A DNA stretch of 7,539 nt, taken from contig JAFGCO010000022.1 of assembly GCA_016932575.1 (NCBI GenBank), forward strand, positions 1-7,539. The letters are read 5' to 3'. Shown piece after piece: positions 1-5,260 of this stretch. The notes beneath the pieces are model-generated. The model saw nothing but the letters and a program-made list of their open reading frames with translations. It ran no database searches and was not told where the DNA came from. This stretch comes from a bacterium. Lineage in GTDB: Bacteria; Zhuqueibacterota; QNDG01; JAFGCO01. The translations under genes and the position numbers were made by a program. Position 1 is the first letter of the stretch, and each line of letters starts with the position of its first letter.

Positions 1-45
1 TATAATAAAATTGCTTTATAAAATCAAATGAATTTACGGGATAAA

Positions 46-98
46 GGATTGTCTAATTGTTAATTTTCTATAACAATCACACTTTAATACAACAATCC
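46..98. repeat. Nested inverted repeats of ATTGT/ACAAT
   Basis: The inner pair is ATTGTTA (56-62) against TAACAAT (71-77) with an 8-base loop. The outer pair is GGATTGT (46-52) against ACAATCC (92-98). All four arms carry the same ATTGT core, so this could be an operator with several half-sites or a weak cruciform. The surrounding DNA is very AT-rich, and some symmetry is expected by chance. No gene start lies close by within the window. Confidence 0.3.
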
Positions 99-144
99 AT
101 ATAATGTAAGTATCTTATCCAATATTATAAATAAGTAAATTTCA

Positions 145-200
145 CTGGCAAATATCTGGCAAATGATGGTGCGGACAATAATGGACATTTATGGACTATT
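145..200. repeat. Cluster of short phased direct repeats
   Basis: CTGGCAAAT occurs at 145-153 and again at 156-164, a period of 11 bases. It is followed directly by three 10-base units at 171-180, 181-190 and 191-200 that share GGAC at the same place. Spacing near one helical turn suggests a regulator-binding region, but no bound protein can be named. The first pair also gives TGGCA...TGGCA (146-161), which has the GG/GC spacing of a sigma-54 -24/-12 promoter. No gene follows it on the + strand within reach, so that reading is weak. The rest of 1-198 is AT-rich and holds no gene I can support. Confidence 0.4.
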
Positions 201-516
201 ATAAACAAAACAATAGGTTACGACTTGACCCTTTCAATCGTTTAGTTATGTTGTTTTTATTGAACTTAGATGGATTTTTCCGGGTCTGAAAATCCGTGTG
301 TCCCGCCAGTTCCAAAATTTTTTTTTGCACAGTACACGGGACATCCATCAATCACCAGAATCACATCCGCGTCTTTTATCGTTGTCAAAATGCCGGTTAC
401 CTGACCACCGATTCCCGCCGGGTAAAACATCTTGCCACAGCCGTCGGCCATCATTTTTCGGGCCGCTAAATCAGACAGCCTGTCCACATCCCCCCGCAGG
501 AACAGGCAAATATCAA
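199..516 (-). pseudogene. DGC-domain putative zinc-binding protein, frameshifted remnant
   Basis: The longest intact piece (487 down to 266) reads as the middle of a DGC-domain protein. It contains LSDLAARKM, then AGIGG, then the name-giving DGCPVYCAKK with two conserved cysteines. The expected N-terminal ACSCGG block is present but in another frame, just upstream. The two frames meet at a G6 run (490-495), and one extra G would join them. At the other end, an A9 run (318-326) shifts the frame after CAKK. With eight A's the reading continues ILELAGHTDF and on to a stop at 199. With both repairs the product is about 105 residues, close to the usual size of the family, although the last 30 or so residues do not look conserved. 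A possible TTG start at 516 overlaps the upstream arsR stop as TTGA. DGC proteins are thought to bind zinc through four cysteines and often sit beside ArsR and metal-efflux genes; their role is unknown. Genuine decay and homopolymer sequencing error are both possible. Confidence 0.6.
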
Positions 517-704
517 TTTCCCGTGATCATCAGAATAAGATTGGCTTCTTTAAGTATGCTGAGATGTTTGGATATCGTGGAGACCGCAAGACCCAGTATG
601 GCTGTAATTTCACAGACACAGAGGGATTTCTTTTCGAGCATCTTCAGAATCCGAATTCTGTTTTTATCAGAAAGCGCCTTCAAGACAATGATCGGTTCCT
701 TCAA
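513..704 (-). CDS. Truncated ArsR/SmtB-family metal-responsive repressor
   Basis: This 63-residue product carries the N-terminal half of an ArsR repressor. It has ALSDKNRIRILKML (residues 10-23) as the first helices, then LCVCE (28-32), which is the CVC metal-binding box of arsenite- and cadmium-sensing ArsR proteins (C29, C31). The recognition helix VSTISKHLSILKEA follows. It stops after MITGN, where the family normally continues into a beta-hairpin wing and a final dimerisation helix, so about 30 residues are missing. Neither alternative frame downstream holds the wing. The TTG start is supported by GGAG at 712-715 with a 7-base spacer, and a TATAAT -10 element lies at 732-737 on the same strand, although its -35 is poor. 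An ATG at 717 is out of frame and would need one T fewer in a T5 run to join. It probably no longer folds as a normal repressor, so pseudogene is an equally fair label. The DGC remnant lies directly downstream. Confidence 0.6.
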   Translation of the reverse strand: MKEPIIVLKALSDKNRIRILKMLEKKSLCVCEITAILGLAVSTISKHLSILKEANLILMITGN

Positions 705-865
705 AAATATTCTCCATATAAATAGCGTGTTATTATATGAACAATGAAAAATTTAAAATCAGGTTTTTCTTAAATTATTGAACGTTACAGATTCTTTCAC
801 ACCAAAAACATTGCTGGTTATCAATTCACGGTGACTCTCGTTGAGCCTATATTTCTATAATAAAT

Positions 866-894
866 TTGATTTCAAAAATCTGAATCACTATATT
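866..894 (+). promoter_or_regulatory. Probable sigma-70-type promoter of the response-regulator gene
   Basis: TTGATT at 866-871 and TATATT at 889-894 are separated by 17 bases, a good match to a housekeeping promoter. Transcription would start near 901, about 44 bases before the ATG at 945. This is judged from consensus alone, and the AT-rich background raises the chance of a false match. Confidence 0.4.
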
Positions 895-908
895 ATATAA
901 ATTGTGAT
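884..908. promoter_or_regulatory. Interrupted palindrome ATCAC-N15-GTGAT, possible operator
   Basis: ATCAC (884-888) and GTGAT (904-908) are perfect inverted arms around 15 A/T bases. They bracket the proposed -10 element and start point, where a bound repressor would block transcription. The arms point the opposite way from a CRP/FNR-type TGTGA...TCACA site, so I do not assign it to that family. Autoregulation by the downstream NarL-type protein is possible but unsupported. Confidence 0.3.
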
Positions 909-944
909 AAACAGAAAAAGTCATTTCACACCAAATAAACTGTT

Positions 945-1613
945 ATGAATAAAACACCTCTTCGCATTTTTATTGCAGATGATAATGCCCTTCTTCTTGA
1001 AGGCCTTGAAACGATGCTGGGTGATCAGGTTGATTTTATCGTTATCGGGACGGCGCCAAACGGCAGTAAAGCCTTGGAACAGATTAAAAAATTACAGCCG
1101 GAAGTAGCGCTTATTGATGTCGGTATGCCTAACAAGGACGGACTTGAGGTCACACAAATCCTGCACCAGGAATTTCCTCAAATCAAAGTGATCATCCTCG
1201 GTTTGATCGACCTGACGGATGAAATCATGGCATGTATCGAAGCCGGCGCAAGCGGCTATGTATTAAAAGAAGCCTCATTTGAACATCTCGTTCAAACCAT
1301 TCGATTAGTCCACCAAAACGAAGCATTTTGTTCGCCACGCATGGCTGCCTCGCTGTTCTCCCGCATCGCAGAGTTGACAGGTGAAGCCAAGGGACAATTG
1401 CCGTCTGAATCTGTCAAACTGACCGTACGTGAGCTGGATGTCATCAATCTGATCGCCGAGGGGCTGTCAAACAAAGAAATCGCCAAACGACTTTTTATTG
1501 AGACGCAGACCGTGAAAAACCATATCCATAATATTTTAGACAAACTCCAGCTGCATAATCGCTTTGAAACCGTTCACTATGCCCGCGAAAGAAACTTGCT
1601 GAAAAAAAAGTAA
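945..1613 (+). CDS. NarL/LuxR-type two-component response regulator
   Basis: The 222-residue protein has an N-terminal receiver domain (about 6-122) and a C-terminal LuxR-type helix-turn-helix (about 159-215). In the receiver, the acidic pair D12-D13 and the phospho-acceptor D58 (LIDVGMP) are present, and so is the conserved lysine K108 (GYVLKEAS). The conserved switch threonine/serine at the end of beta-4 is replaced by glycine, G86 in VIILGL. The DNA-binding part is canonical: LTVRELDVINLIAEGLSNKEIA, then the recognition helix around TQTVKNHIHNIL. It should be phosphorylated by a sensor kinase and bind DNA as a dimer, but no kinase is encoded in the window, so its signal and targets are unknown. 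The ATG at 945 fits the family start although I see no clear Shine-Dalgarno sequence. A degenerate receiver protein lies 167 bases downstream on the same strand and is probably a relative of this receiver domain. Confidence 0.9.
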   Translation: MNKTPLRIFIADDNALLLEGLETMLGDQVDFIVIGTAPNGSKALEQIKKLQPEVALIDVGMPNKDGLEVTQILHQEFPQIKVIILGLIDLTDEIMACIEAGASGYVLKEASFEHLVQTIRLVHQNEAFCSPRMAASLFSRIAELTGEAKGQLPSESVKLTVRELDVINLIAEGLSNKEIAKRLFIETQTVKNHIHNILDKLQLHNRFETVHYARERNLLKKK

Positions 1614-1636
1614 TCGATCCACGATTTTTCTTACTG

Positions 1637-1653
1637 AAGTACTAGTACTTTTT
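1637..1653 (+). terminator. Possible weak terminator or operator palindrome
   Basis: AAGTACTAGTACTT (1637-1650) is a perfect 14-base palindrome running into a T5 stretch (1649-1653), 23 bases after the response-regulator stop. Folded as RNA it gives only a 5-bp stem with a CTAG loop. That is weak for an intrinsic terminator, so a dimeric protein site is an alternative. Confidence 0.3.
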
Positions 1654-1780
1654 CATTAAAAATATCATCCGGTCTATCCTTCAGCTGGTCCCCCTTATGG
1701 ATCTATTTTGAACCCTCTGGTCTATTGACTCTCTCCTCTTCAATGTGGACATTGTCTTTGAACAAGAACGAGATAAATCC

Positions 1781-2140
1781 ATGCCTAAAATTAACGTAAT
1801 GCTTTCAAGCCGGCCGAAATTGTTATCAGAGGTCATTCGAAATTTAATCGAGCGTCAACCGGACATGAAAGTGGCAGGAGAAGTGATTGATCCGATCGAA
1901 CTCATATTAGCTCTCCGGATAACGCCGGCGGATGTGGTCATTATCACTCCTCTTAAGGCGAACGGTGATCCGAGAATTTGCGGTCAGCTGTTGAGAGAAC
2001 ATCCCCGATTGAAGGTATTAATATTGACGCCAGAGAGTGAAATGGTTTATGTTTATCAATCAGGATTCGACAGAATACGCATTGAAAAGCCTTCCGAGCA
2101 AACGATTCTTGATATCATCATGAATACTAAGGAGCAGTGA
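1781..2140 (+). CDS. Stand-alone pseudo-receiver (degenerate response-regulator receiver)
   Basis: This 119-residue protein aligns by eye along its whole length with a NarL-type receiver. It shares INVMLSS for strand 1, ERQPDMKVAGEV, DVVIITP for strand 3, HPRLKVLILTPE for strand 4 and RIEKPS for strand 5. The residues needed for phosphorylation are gone. The acidic pair is S9-S10 and the acceptor aspartate is T56, while the switch threonine T83 and lysine K103 remain. There is no output domain. It is therefore unlikely to take a phosphate and more likely acts through protein-protein contact, perhaps with the response regulator upstream; that is inference. I chose the ATG at 1781 because homology begins right there. 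An in-frame GTG at 1745 would add 12 residues unlike the family and has no ribosome-binding site. GAG about 9 bases before 1781 is a modest Shine-Dalgarno. TTGACT at 1725-1730 could be a -35 element, but no good -10 follows. Confidence 0.7.
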   Translation: MPKINVMLSSRPKLLSEVIRNLIERQPDMKVAGEVIDPIELILALRITPADVVIITPLKANGDPRICGQLLREHPRLKVLILTPESEMVYVYQSGFDRIRIEKPSEQTILDIIMNTKEQ

Positions 2141-2141
2141 A

Positions 2142-2255
2142 ATGGGAGACAAAGGCAAAAAAGATCATGCAAAAAGGGAAAAACAAAAATCAGCGCAGAA
2201 AATAAATAAGACCAAAAAGAAACAGGAAAAAAACAGGGCTTCAGCACCGGGGTAA
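2142..2255 (+). CDS. 37-residue lysine-rich small protein
   Basis: This short gene begins ATG GGA GAC AAA one base after the pseudo-receiver stop. GGAG at 2131-2134, inside the end of that gene, sits 7 bases upstream, which is an excellent ribosome-binding site and suggests translational coupling. The product is MGDKGKKDHAKREKQKSAQK followed by INKTKKKQEKNRASAPG. It has 12 lysines and 2 arginines, no hydrophobic core, and is probably disordered or a single charged helix. It resembles, from memory, a recurring class of tiny lysine-rich hypothetical proteins that start MGDK or MADK and contain KREEQKKAK. No function is established that I know of; binding to nucleic acid or ribosomes would suit the charge but is a guess. 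The start, ribosome-binding site and resemblance make it more convincing than a chance short frame. Confidence 0.65.
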   Translation: MGDKGKKDHAKREKQKSAQKINKTKKKQEKNRASAPG

Positions 2256-2316
2256 GATAATAAATAGAAGCCATATTGAAAAAGAACCCCGGCGAGTCTG
2301 GTTTTTATGGGAAATC

Positions 2317-2344
2317 TTGTGCAGTCACAATCTGCTTTTATAAT
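2317..2344 (+). promoter_or_regulatory. Possible promoter before the 104-residue unknown gene
   Basis: A perfect TATAAT lies at 2339-2344, with a weak TTGTGC -35 at 2317-2322 and a 16-base gap. The start point would be near 2351, leaving a leader of about 38 bases before the ATG at 2389. The good -10 is the main support. Confidence 0.35.
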
Positions 2345-2388
2345 AGCAATCATACTGACATTCGGCAAATCAGAGGCGACAGTAAACA

Positions 2389-2703
2389 ATGCAACTTAAT
2401 GATAACATAATATTTGTTGGAATTAAAATTAACGAAAAGCTCCGCGACCAGTTGGATTCCAGTAAAGAATCCGTCAAACATCTTTTTGCAGACAACAATT
2501 CCAAGTTTCTGCAAATTCTGGAAATAGATACTGACGATTACATTGCGAAAACAATAAAGAACGGCGCTTCGTTGGATGAGTTGAGCAATATGTCTATGAA
2601 CCTGAAATCCATTTTAAAAATGATCTGTCCTCGATTTTCTTTAAAAGAGGACGCCATCAGAATTTATGCGCATACATCATCCATTCCTAAAAAATATTAC
2701 TAA
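2389..2703 (+). CDS. Conserved-looking hypothetical protein, 104 residues
   Basis: I do not recognise a characterised family. The product is soluble, with no signal peptide, membrane segment or cysteine cluster; there is a single Cys in MICPRFS. It begins with a short strand (NIIFVGIKI), then a helix-rich stretch with mixed charge, a hydrophobic helix around NMSMNLKSILKMICPRFS, and a second strand-like stretch (AIRIYAH) near the end. This suggests a small compact alpha/beta domain. I have a vague memory of similar short proteins in Desulfobacterota, without a function. The ATG at 2389 has only a distant GAGG (spacer about 12), so translation may be modest. It lies 60 bases before the radical SAM gene on the same strand with no evident terminator between, so the two may be co-transcribed. 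Normal codon use and length support a real gene. Confidence 0.65.
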   Translation: MQLNDNIIFVGIKINEKLRDQLDSSKESVKHLFADNNSKFLQILEIDTDDYIAKTIKNGASLDELSNMSMNLKSILKMICPRFSLKEDAIRIYAHTSSIPKKYY

Positions 2704-2763
2704 CGGACAGATGGATGCGGTTCACCAAAGTCCGGCGATATTCAGGATAATAAAAGGACCTTT

Positions 2764-4416
2764 ATGAAAAATTTATTAAAAAATGAGACCCGATGCCTGA
2801 TTATACAGTCCGAATTTTCGGCATTCAGTTTCTGGAATTATTCGGATGTCTGTAAAATGGTCGGGGCCAAATATCCGGCCGCACCTCTGGGTCTGCTGAC
2901 GGTTGCAGCGTTGCTCCCTCAGCAATGGACGTTTAAATTGGTAGATGCGAATATTAACCCGGTTCTTGATGAGCACTTCGAATGGGCGGATATCGTATGT
3001 GTCGGAGGCATGCTGCCGCAGCAATCCAAGATGCTGTCCCTCATTGATCGAGCTCATCAGTTTGAGCTACCTGTGGTGGTGGGCGGTCCGGATCCGACCT
3101 CTCAGCCGGAACTGTATCAATCCGCCGATTATCTTGTGCTCGGAGAGGGGGAAGTGACCATCCCCCTTTTCATCGCGGACCTGGAAAGAGGTTGCACTCG
3201 GGGGCAATATCAATCAGATGATAAAGCGGATATGACCCAGGCCGTCGTTCCCAGGTTTGATTTAATCCGGTTTCAGGATTATTTACAAATTGGTATTCAG
3301 TATTCCAGGGGCTGTCCTTTTCAATGTGAGTTCTGCAACATCGTTGAACTGTTTGGCAGAAATCCGCGAACCAAGACTAATGAGCAAATTCTTCGTGAAC
3401 TTCAGATGCTTTATAACTTGGGTCATCGGGGTCATGTTGATATTGTGGATGACAATTTTATCGGAAATAAAAAGAATGCCAAAAAAGTGCTGACCACTAT
3501 CAAGAATTGGTCCAGAAAAAACAAATATCCGTTTTATTTTTCAACTGAATGTTCAATCAATCTTGCGGACGATGAAAATCTGATGCAATTAATGAAAGAT
3601 GTGGATTTTCGATATGTCTTTATCGGGATTGAAACACCGGAAGAAACCGCCTTGTTAATGACCAATAAAACCACCAATGTGAACAGACCGATTGGGCCAA
3701 CTATAAAAAAGATCTATTCCTACGGCATGATTGTCAATGCGGGCTTTATCATTGGATTCGATCATGAGAGTGATCAGATCGCTGAAAACATGATTCAATG
3801 TATTCAGGATTCAGGAATATCCATGGCGATGCTCGGCATGTTATATGCGTTACCTAACACCGCATTATCAAGACGTTTGATAAAGGAGCACAGACTCTTC
3901 AAAAACAGCTCAATCCTCAAGGATGACCATAAGATGATCGATCAGACATCCACCGGACTAAACTTCATTACATACAGACCGAGGCTGGATATATTAAAGG
4001 ATTATTTGCACATCGAACAGGTCATTTATGATCCGGTCAATTATTTTAAACGCGTCACTTCGACTGCGATTCAGCTGCAATGGAAACCCAAATATAAACC
4101 TGGCCTGATTAAAGGATTGAAAACCGGATTAACTTTTATCAAACTGAGCCGCCGGCTTGGAGAGAACCGTTCCACAACCTGGCCCTATTTTAAAATGATT
4201 TTCTCGGTACTTTTTAAAAATCCTGCAGGCCTTGAGCCTGCTGTTAATCTTTCGGCCATGTTCATCCATTTTCATAAACAATCTCAATCCATCATGCAGC
4301 AAATTGCCAGCGAGATTGTAACAATTATGGATCGTCAGCTCGAAGAAAAATCTGATATTGCATTTAAAAAGCATCATGTGTCTAAAAATTTAGTTATTAA
4401 AGAAACGGTTAGATAA
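2764..4416 (+). CDS. B12-binding-domain radical SAM protein
   Basis: The 550-residue protein has three parts. Residues about 35-140 form a Rossmann-like cobalamin-binding domain: PAAPLGLLTVAALLP, then ADIVCVGGM, VVVGGPDPTSQPE and ADYLVLGEGE. It lacks the DxHxxG motif, as is usual in this class. Residues about 175-380 are the radical SAM barrel. The CxxxCxxC cluster is C184, C188 and C191 (RGCPFQCEFC) and would bind a [4Fe-4S] cluster that cleaves S-adenosylmethionine. Later barrel motifs include DIVDDNFIGN, FIGIETPE and GFIIGFD. The remaining C-terminal region looks like the DUF4070-type extension common in these enzymes. Such proteins methylate or rearrange unactivated carbons; HpnP and HpnR hopanoid methylases are the best-known members of the wider class. 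No hopanoid or other pathway gene is in the window, so the substrate is unknown. The ATG at 2764 follows AAAAGGA at 2753-2759. Confidence 0.85.
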   Translation: MKNLLKNETRCLIIQSEFSAFSFWNYSDVCKMVGAKYPAAPLGLLTVAALLPQQWTFKLVDANINPVLDEHFEWADIVCVGGMLPQQSKMLSLIDRAHQFELPVVVGGPDPTSQPELYQSADYLVLGEGEVTIPLFIADLERGCTRGQYQSDDKADMTQAVVPRFDLIRFQDYLQIGIQYSRGCPFQCEFCNIVELFGRNPRTKTNEQILRELQMLYNLGHRGHVDIVDDNFIGNKKNAKKVLTTIKNWSRKNKYPFYFSTECSINLADDENLMQLMKDVDFRYVFIGIETPEETALLMTNKTTNVNRPIGPTIKKIYSYGMIVNAGFIIGFDHESDQIAENMIQCIQDSGISMAMLGMLYALPNTALSRRLIKEHRLFKNSSILKDDHKMIDQTSTGLNFITYRPRLDILKDYLHIEQVIYDPVNYFKRVTSTAIQLQWKPKYKPGLIKGLKTGLTFIKLSRRLGENRSTTWPYFKMIFSVLFKNPAGLEPAVNLSAMFIHFHKQSQSIMQQIASEIVTIMDRQLEEKSDIAFKKHHVSKNLVIKETVR

Positions 4417-4440
4417 TAATCTGTCCAAATGAAAACGGTA

Positions 4441-4469
4441 TTAACACCATGTTTGTAATATTTTATAGA
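4441..4469 (+). promoter_or_regulatory. Probable promoter of khpA
   Basis: TTAACA (4441-4446) and TATAGA (4464-4469) are 17 bases apart, a fair housekeeping promoter. It would start transcripts near 4477, giving a leader of about 33 bases to the TTG start at 4510. It lies 25 bases after the radical SAM stop, so khpA may have its own promoter. Confidence 0.4.
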
Positions 4470-4509
4470 TTTGATATTTATTTTATCATCGCCATCCATG
4501 GAGGGTCCT

Positions 4510-4770
4510 TTGAAAGAATTTATTGAGTATTTGGTTAAGCACCTGGTCGACAAACCCGATCAAGTTCATATCAATGAAGTTAACGGTCATAATACTATTG
4601 TTTTGGAATTGCGTGTCGGCGAAGGAGATCTTGGAAAAGTAATTGGGCGTCATGGTAAAACTGCCTCTTCGCTGCGAACGCTTTTAGCCGCAGGAGCAGC
4701 AAAAAAGCATAAACGATATATTTTCGAGATATTAGAAAATGGGGAGAAAAACCCAATTCAAAGTGAATAA
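4510..4770 (+). CDS. khpA: KhpA-type KH-domain RNA-binding protein
   Basis: The 86-residue product is nearly all one type-II KH domain of the KhpA (YlqC) family. It has KEFIEYLVKHLVDKPD at the start, the strand TIVLELRV (29-36), the RNA-contacting GRHG loop (46-49, in LGKVIGRHGKT) and the helix SLRTLLAAGAAKK. In Gram-positive bacteria KhpA pairs with KhpB and binds many RNAs, affecting cell size and division; in other phyla the role is less known. Start choice: family members begin with MKE, which matches TTG at 4510. GGAGG at 4500-4504 lies 5 bases before it. An in-frame ATG at 4498 would add four residues (MEGP) but contains that Shine-Dalgarno itself and has none of its own. In other genomes khpA often lies beside rpsP and rimM; here it sits next to an RRM protein instead. 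Confidence 0.85.
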   Translation: MKEFIEYLVKHLVDKPDQVHINEVNGHNTIVLELRVGEGDLGKVIGRHGKTASSLRTLLAAGAAKKHKRYIFEILENGEKNPIQSE

Positions 4771-4834
4771 AACACTGACAACTTAAAATCAATCATAGTT
4801 AGTATTTAACATTAATCCCAAAAAGGAGTAAACC

Positions 4835-5116
4835 ATGAATATTTACGTAGGCAACCTGTCACCCGACGTGACTGAAGACGATTTGAAAGAAGCATTTGAG
4901 GCATTCGGAAAGCTTGCATCCATTAAAGTTATTAAAGACAAATTCAATGGTGCGCCTCGGGGCTTTGGATTTGTTGAAATGCCTTCCAAAGAGGAAGCAA
5001 AGTCGGCAATTGAGGGGCTGAATGGCACGGACTTAAAAGGGCAAAGCCTGAATGTCAATGAGGCCCGCCCTCGCTCAGAAAATCGTCGCGGCAGTGGTGG
5101 AGGTCGACGCTTCTAG
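4835..5116 (+). CDS. RRM-domain RNA-binding protein with short Gly/Arg tail
   Basis: The 93-residue protein is a single RNA-recognition motif. RNP-2 is IYVGNL (residues 3-8) and RNP-1 is RGFGFVEM (42-49). The aromatic residues that stack on RNA bases (Y4, F44, F46) are all present. The fold finishes with the strand SLNVNEARPR, followed by a short Gly/Arg/Ser tail (RRGSGGGRRF). This is the bacterial glycine-rich RRM type known from cyanobacteria (Rbp, often cold-induced) and many proteobacteria. It probably binds single-stranded RNA, but targets are unknown. GGAG at 4826-4829 with a 5-base spacer gives a strong ribosome-binding site. The gene lies 64 bases after khpA on the same strand, so the two may be co-transcribed. 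CTGACA at 4775-4780 could be a -35 element, but no good -10 follows. Confidence 0.92.
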   Translation: MNIYVGNLSPDVTEDDLKEAFEAFGKLASIKVIKDKFNGAPRGFGFVEMPSKEEAKSAIEGLNGTDLKGQSLNVNEARPRSENRRGSGGGRRF

Positions 5117-5117
5117 A

Positions 5118-5141
5118 AATCGATATCCTGACATATTGATT
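5118..5141 (+). other. Hairpin just after the RRM gene stop
   Basis: The bases two after the TAG stop can fold into a 9-bp stem (5118-5126 with 5133-5141, one G-U pair) around the loop CCTGAC. No T run follows, so it is not a standard intrinsic terminator. It could protect the 3' end of the mRNA. The stem is AT-rich and weak. Confidence 0.3.
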
Positions 5142-5260
5142 CAACAAGATTCCATTCGGATCTCAAAACCAGCAATGCAAATATTGGGTGAGATTTACAT
5201 AATATATTATTGAACGGTTTTAAATGTAAACATAATTTGAGTTAGATTAAGGAGGTTATG

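Noticed and set aside
162-176. TGGTGCGGAC resembling the end of a reverse-strand tRNA (an attachment-site remnant)
   Set aside because: Only about ten bases match a tRNA 3' end; no T-arm or further tRNA sequence follows, and no integrase is present.
298-747. Long open frames on the + strand at 298-747 and 432-725
   Set aside because: They lie opposite the arsR and DGC sequences, whose family motifs are clear on the - strand, and their translations show no recognisable domain.
750-776. AATTTAA / TTAAATT inverted repeat as a terminator
   Set aside because: The stem is A/T only and too weak, with no proper T tract after it.
1745-1780. GTG start giving a 131-residue pseudo-receiver
   Set aside because: The extra 12 residues do not resemble a receiver start and no ribosome-binding site precedes the GTG.
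2247-2292. Inverted repeat CCGGGGT / ACCCCGG as a terminator
   Set aside because: The loop would be 32 bases and the nearest T run is several bases past the stem, so it does not fit an intrinsic terminator.
2704-2734. CGGAC / GTCCG hairpin after the 104-residue gene
   Set aside because: A five-bp stem with a 21-base loop and no T run is expected by chance.
5203-5238. hflK promoter candidates such as TTGAAC at 5210 with TAATTT at 5233
   Set aside because: The start point would leave only a few bases before the Shine-Dalgarno, and the other combinations have poor spacing, so I could not choose one.
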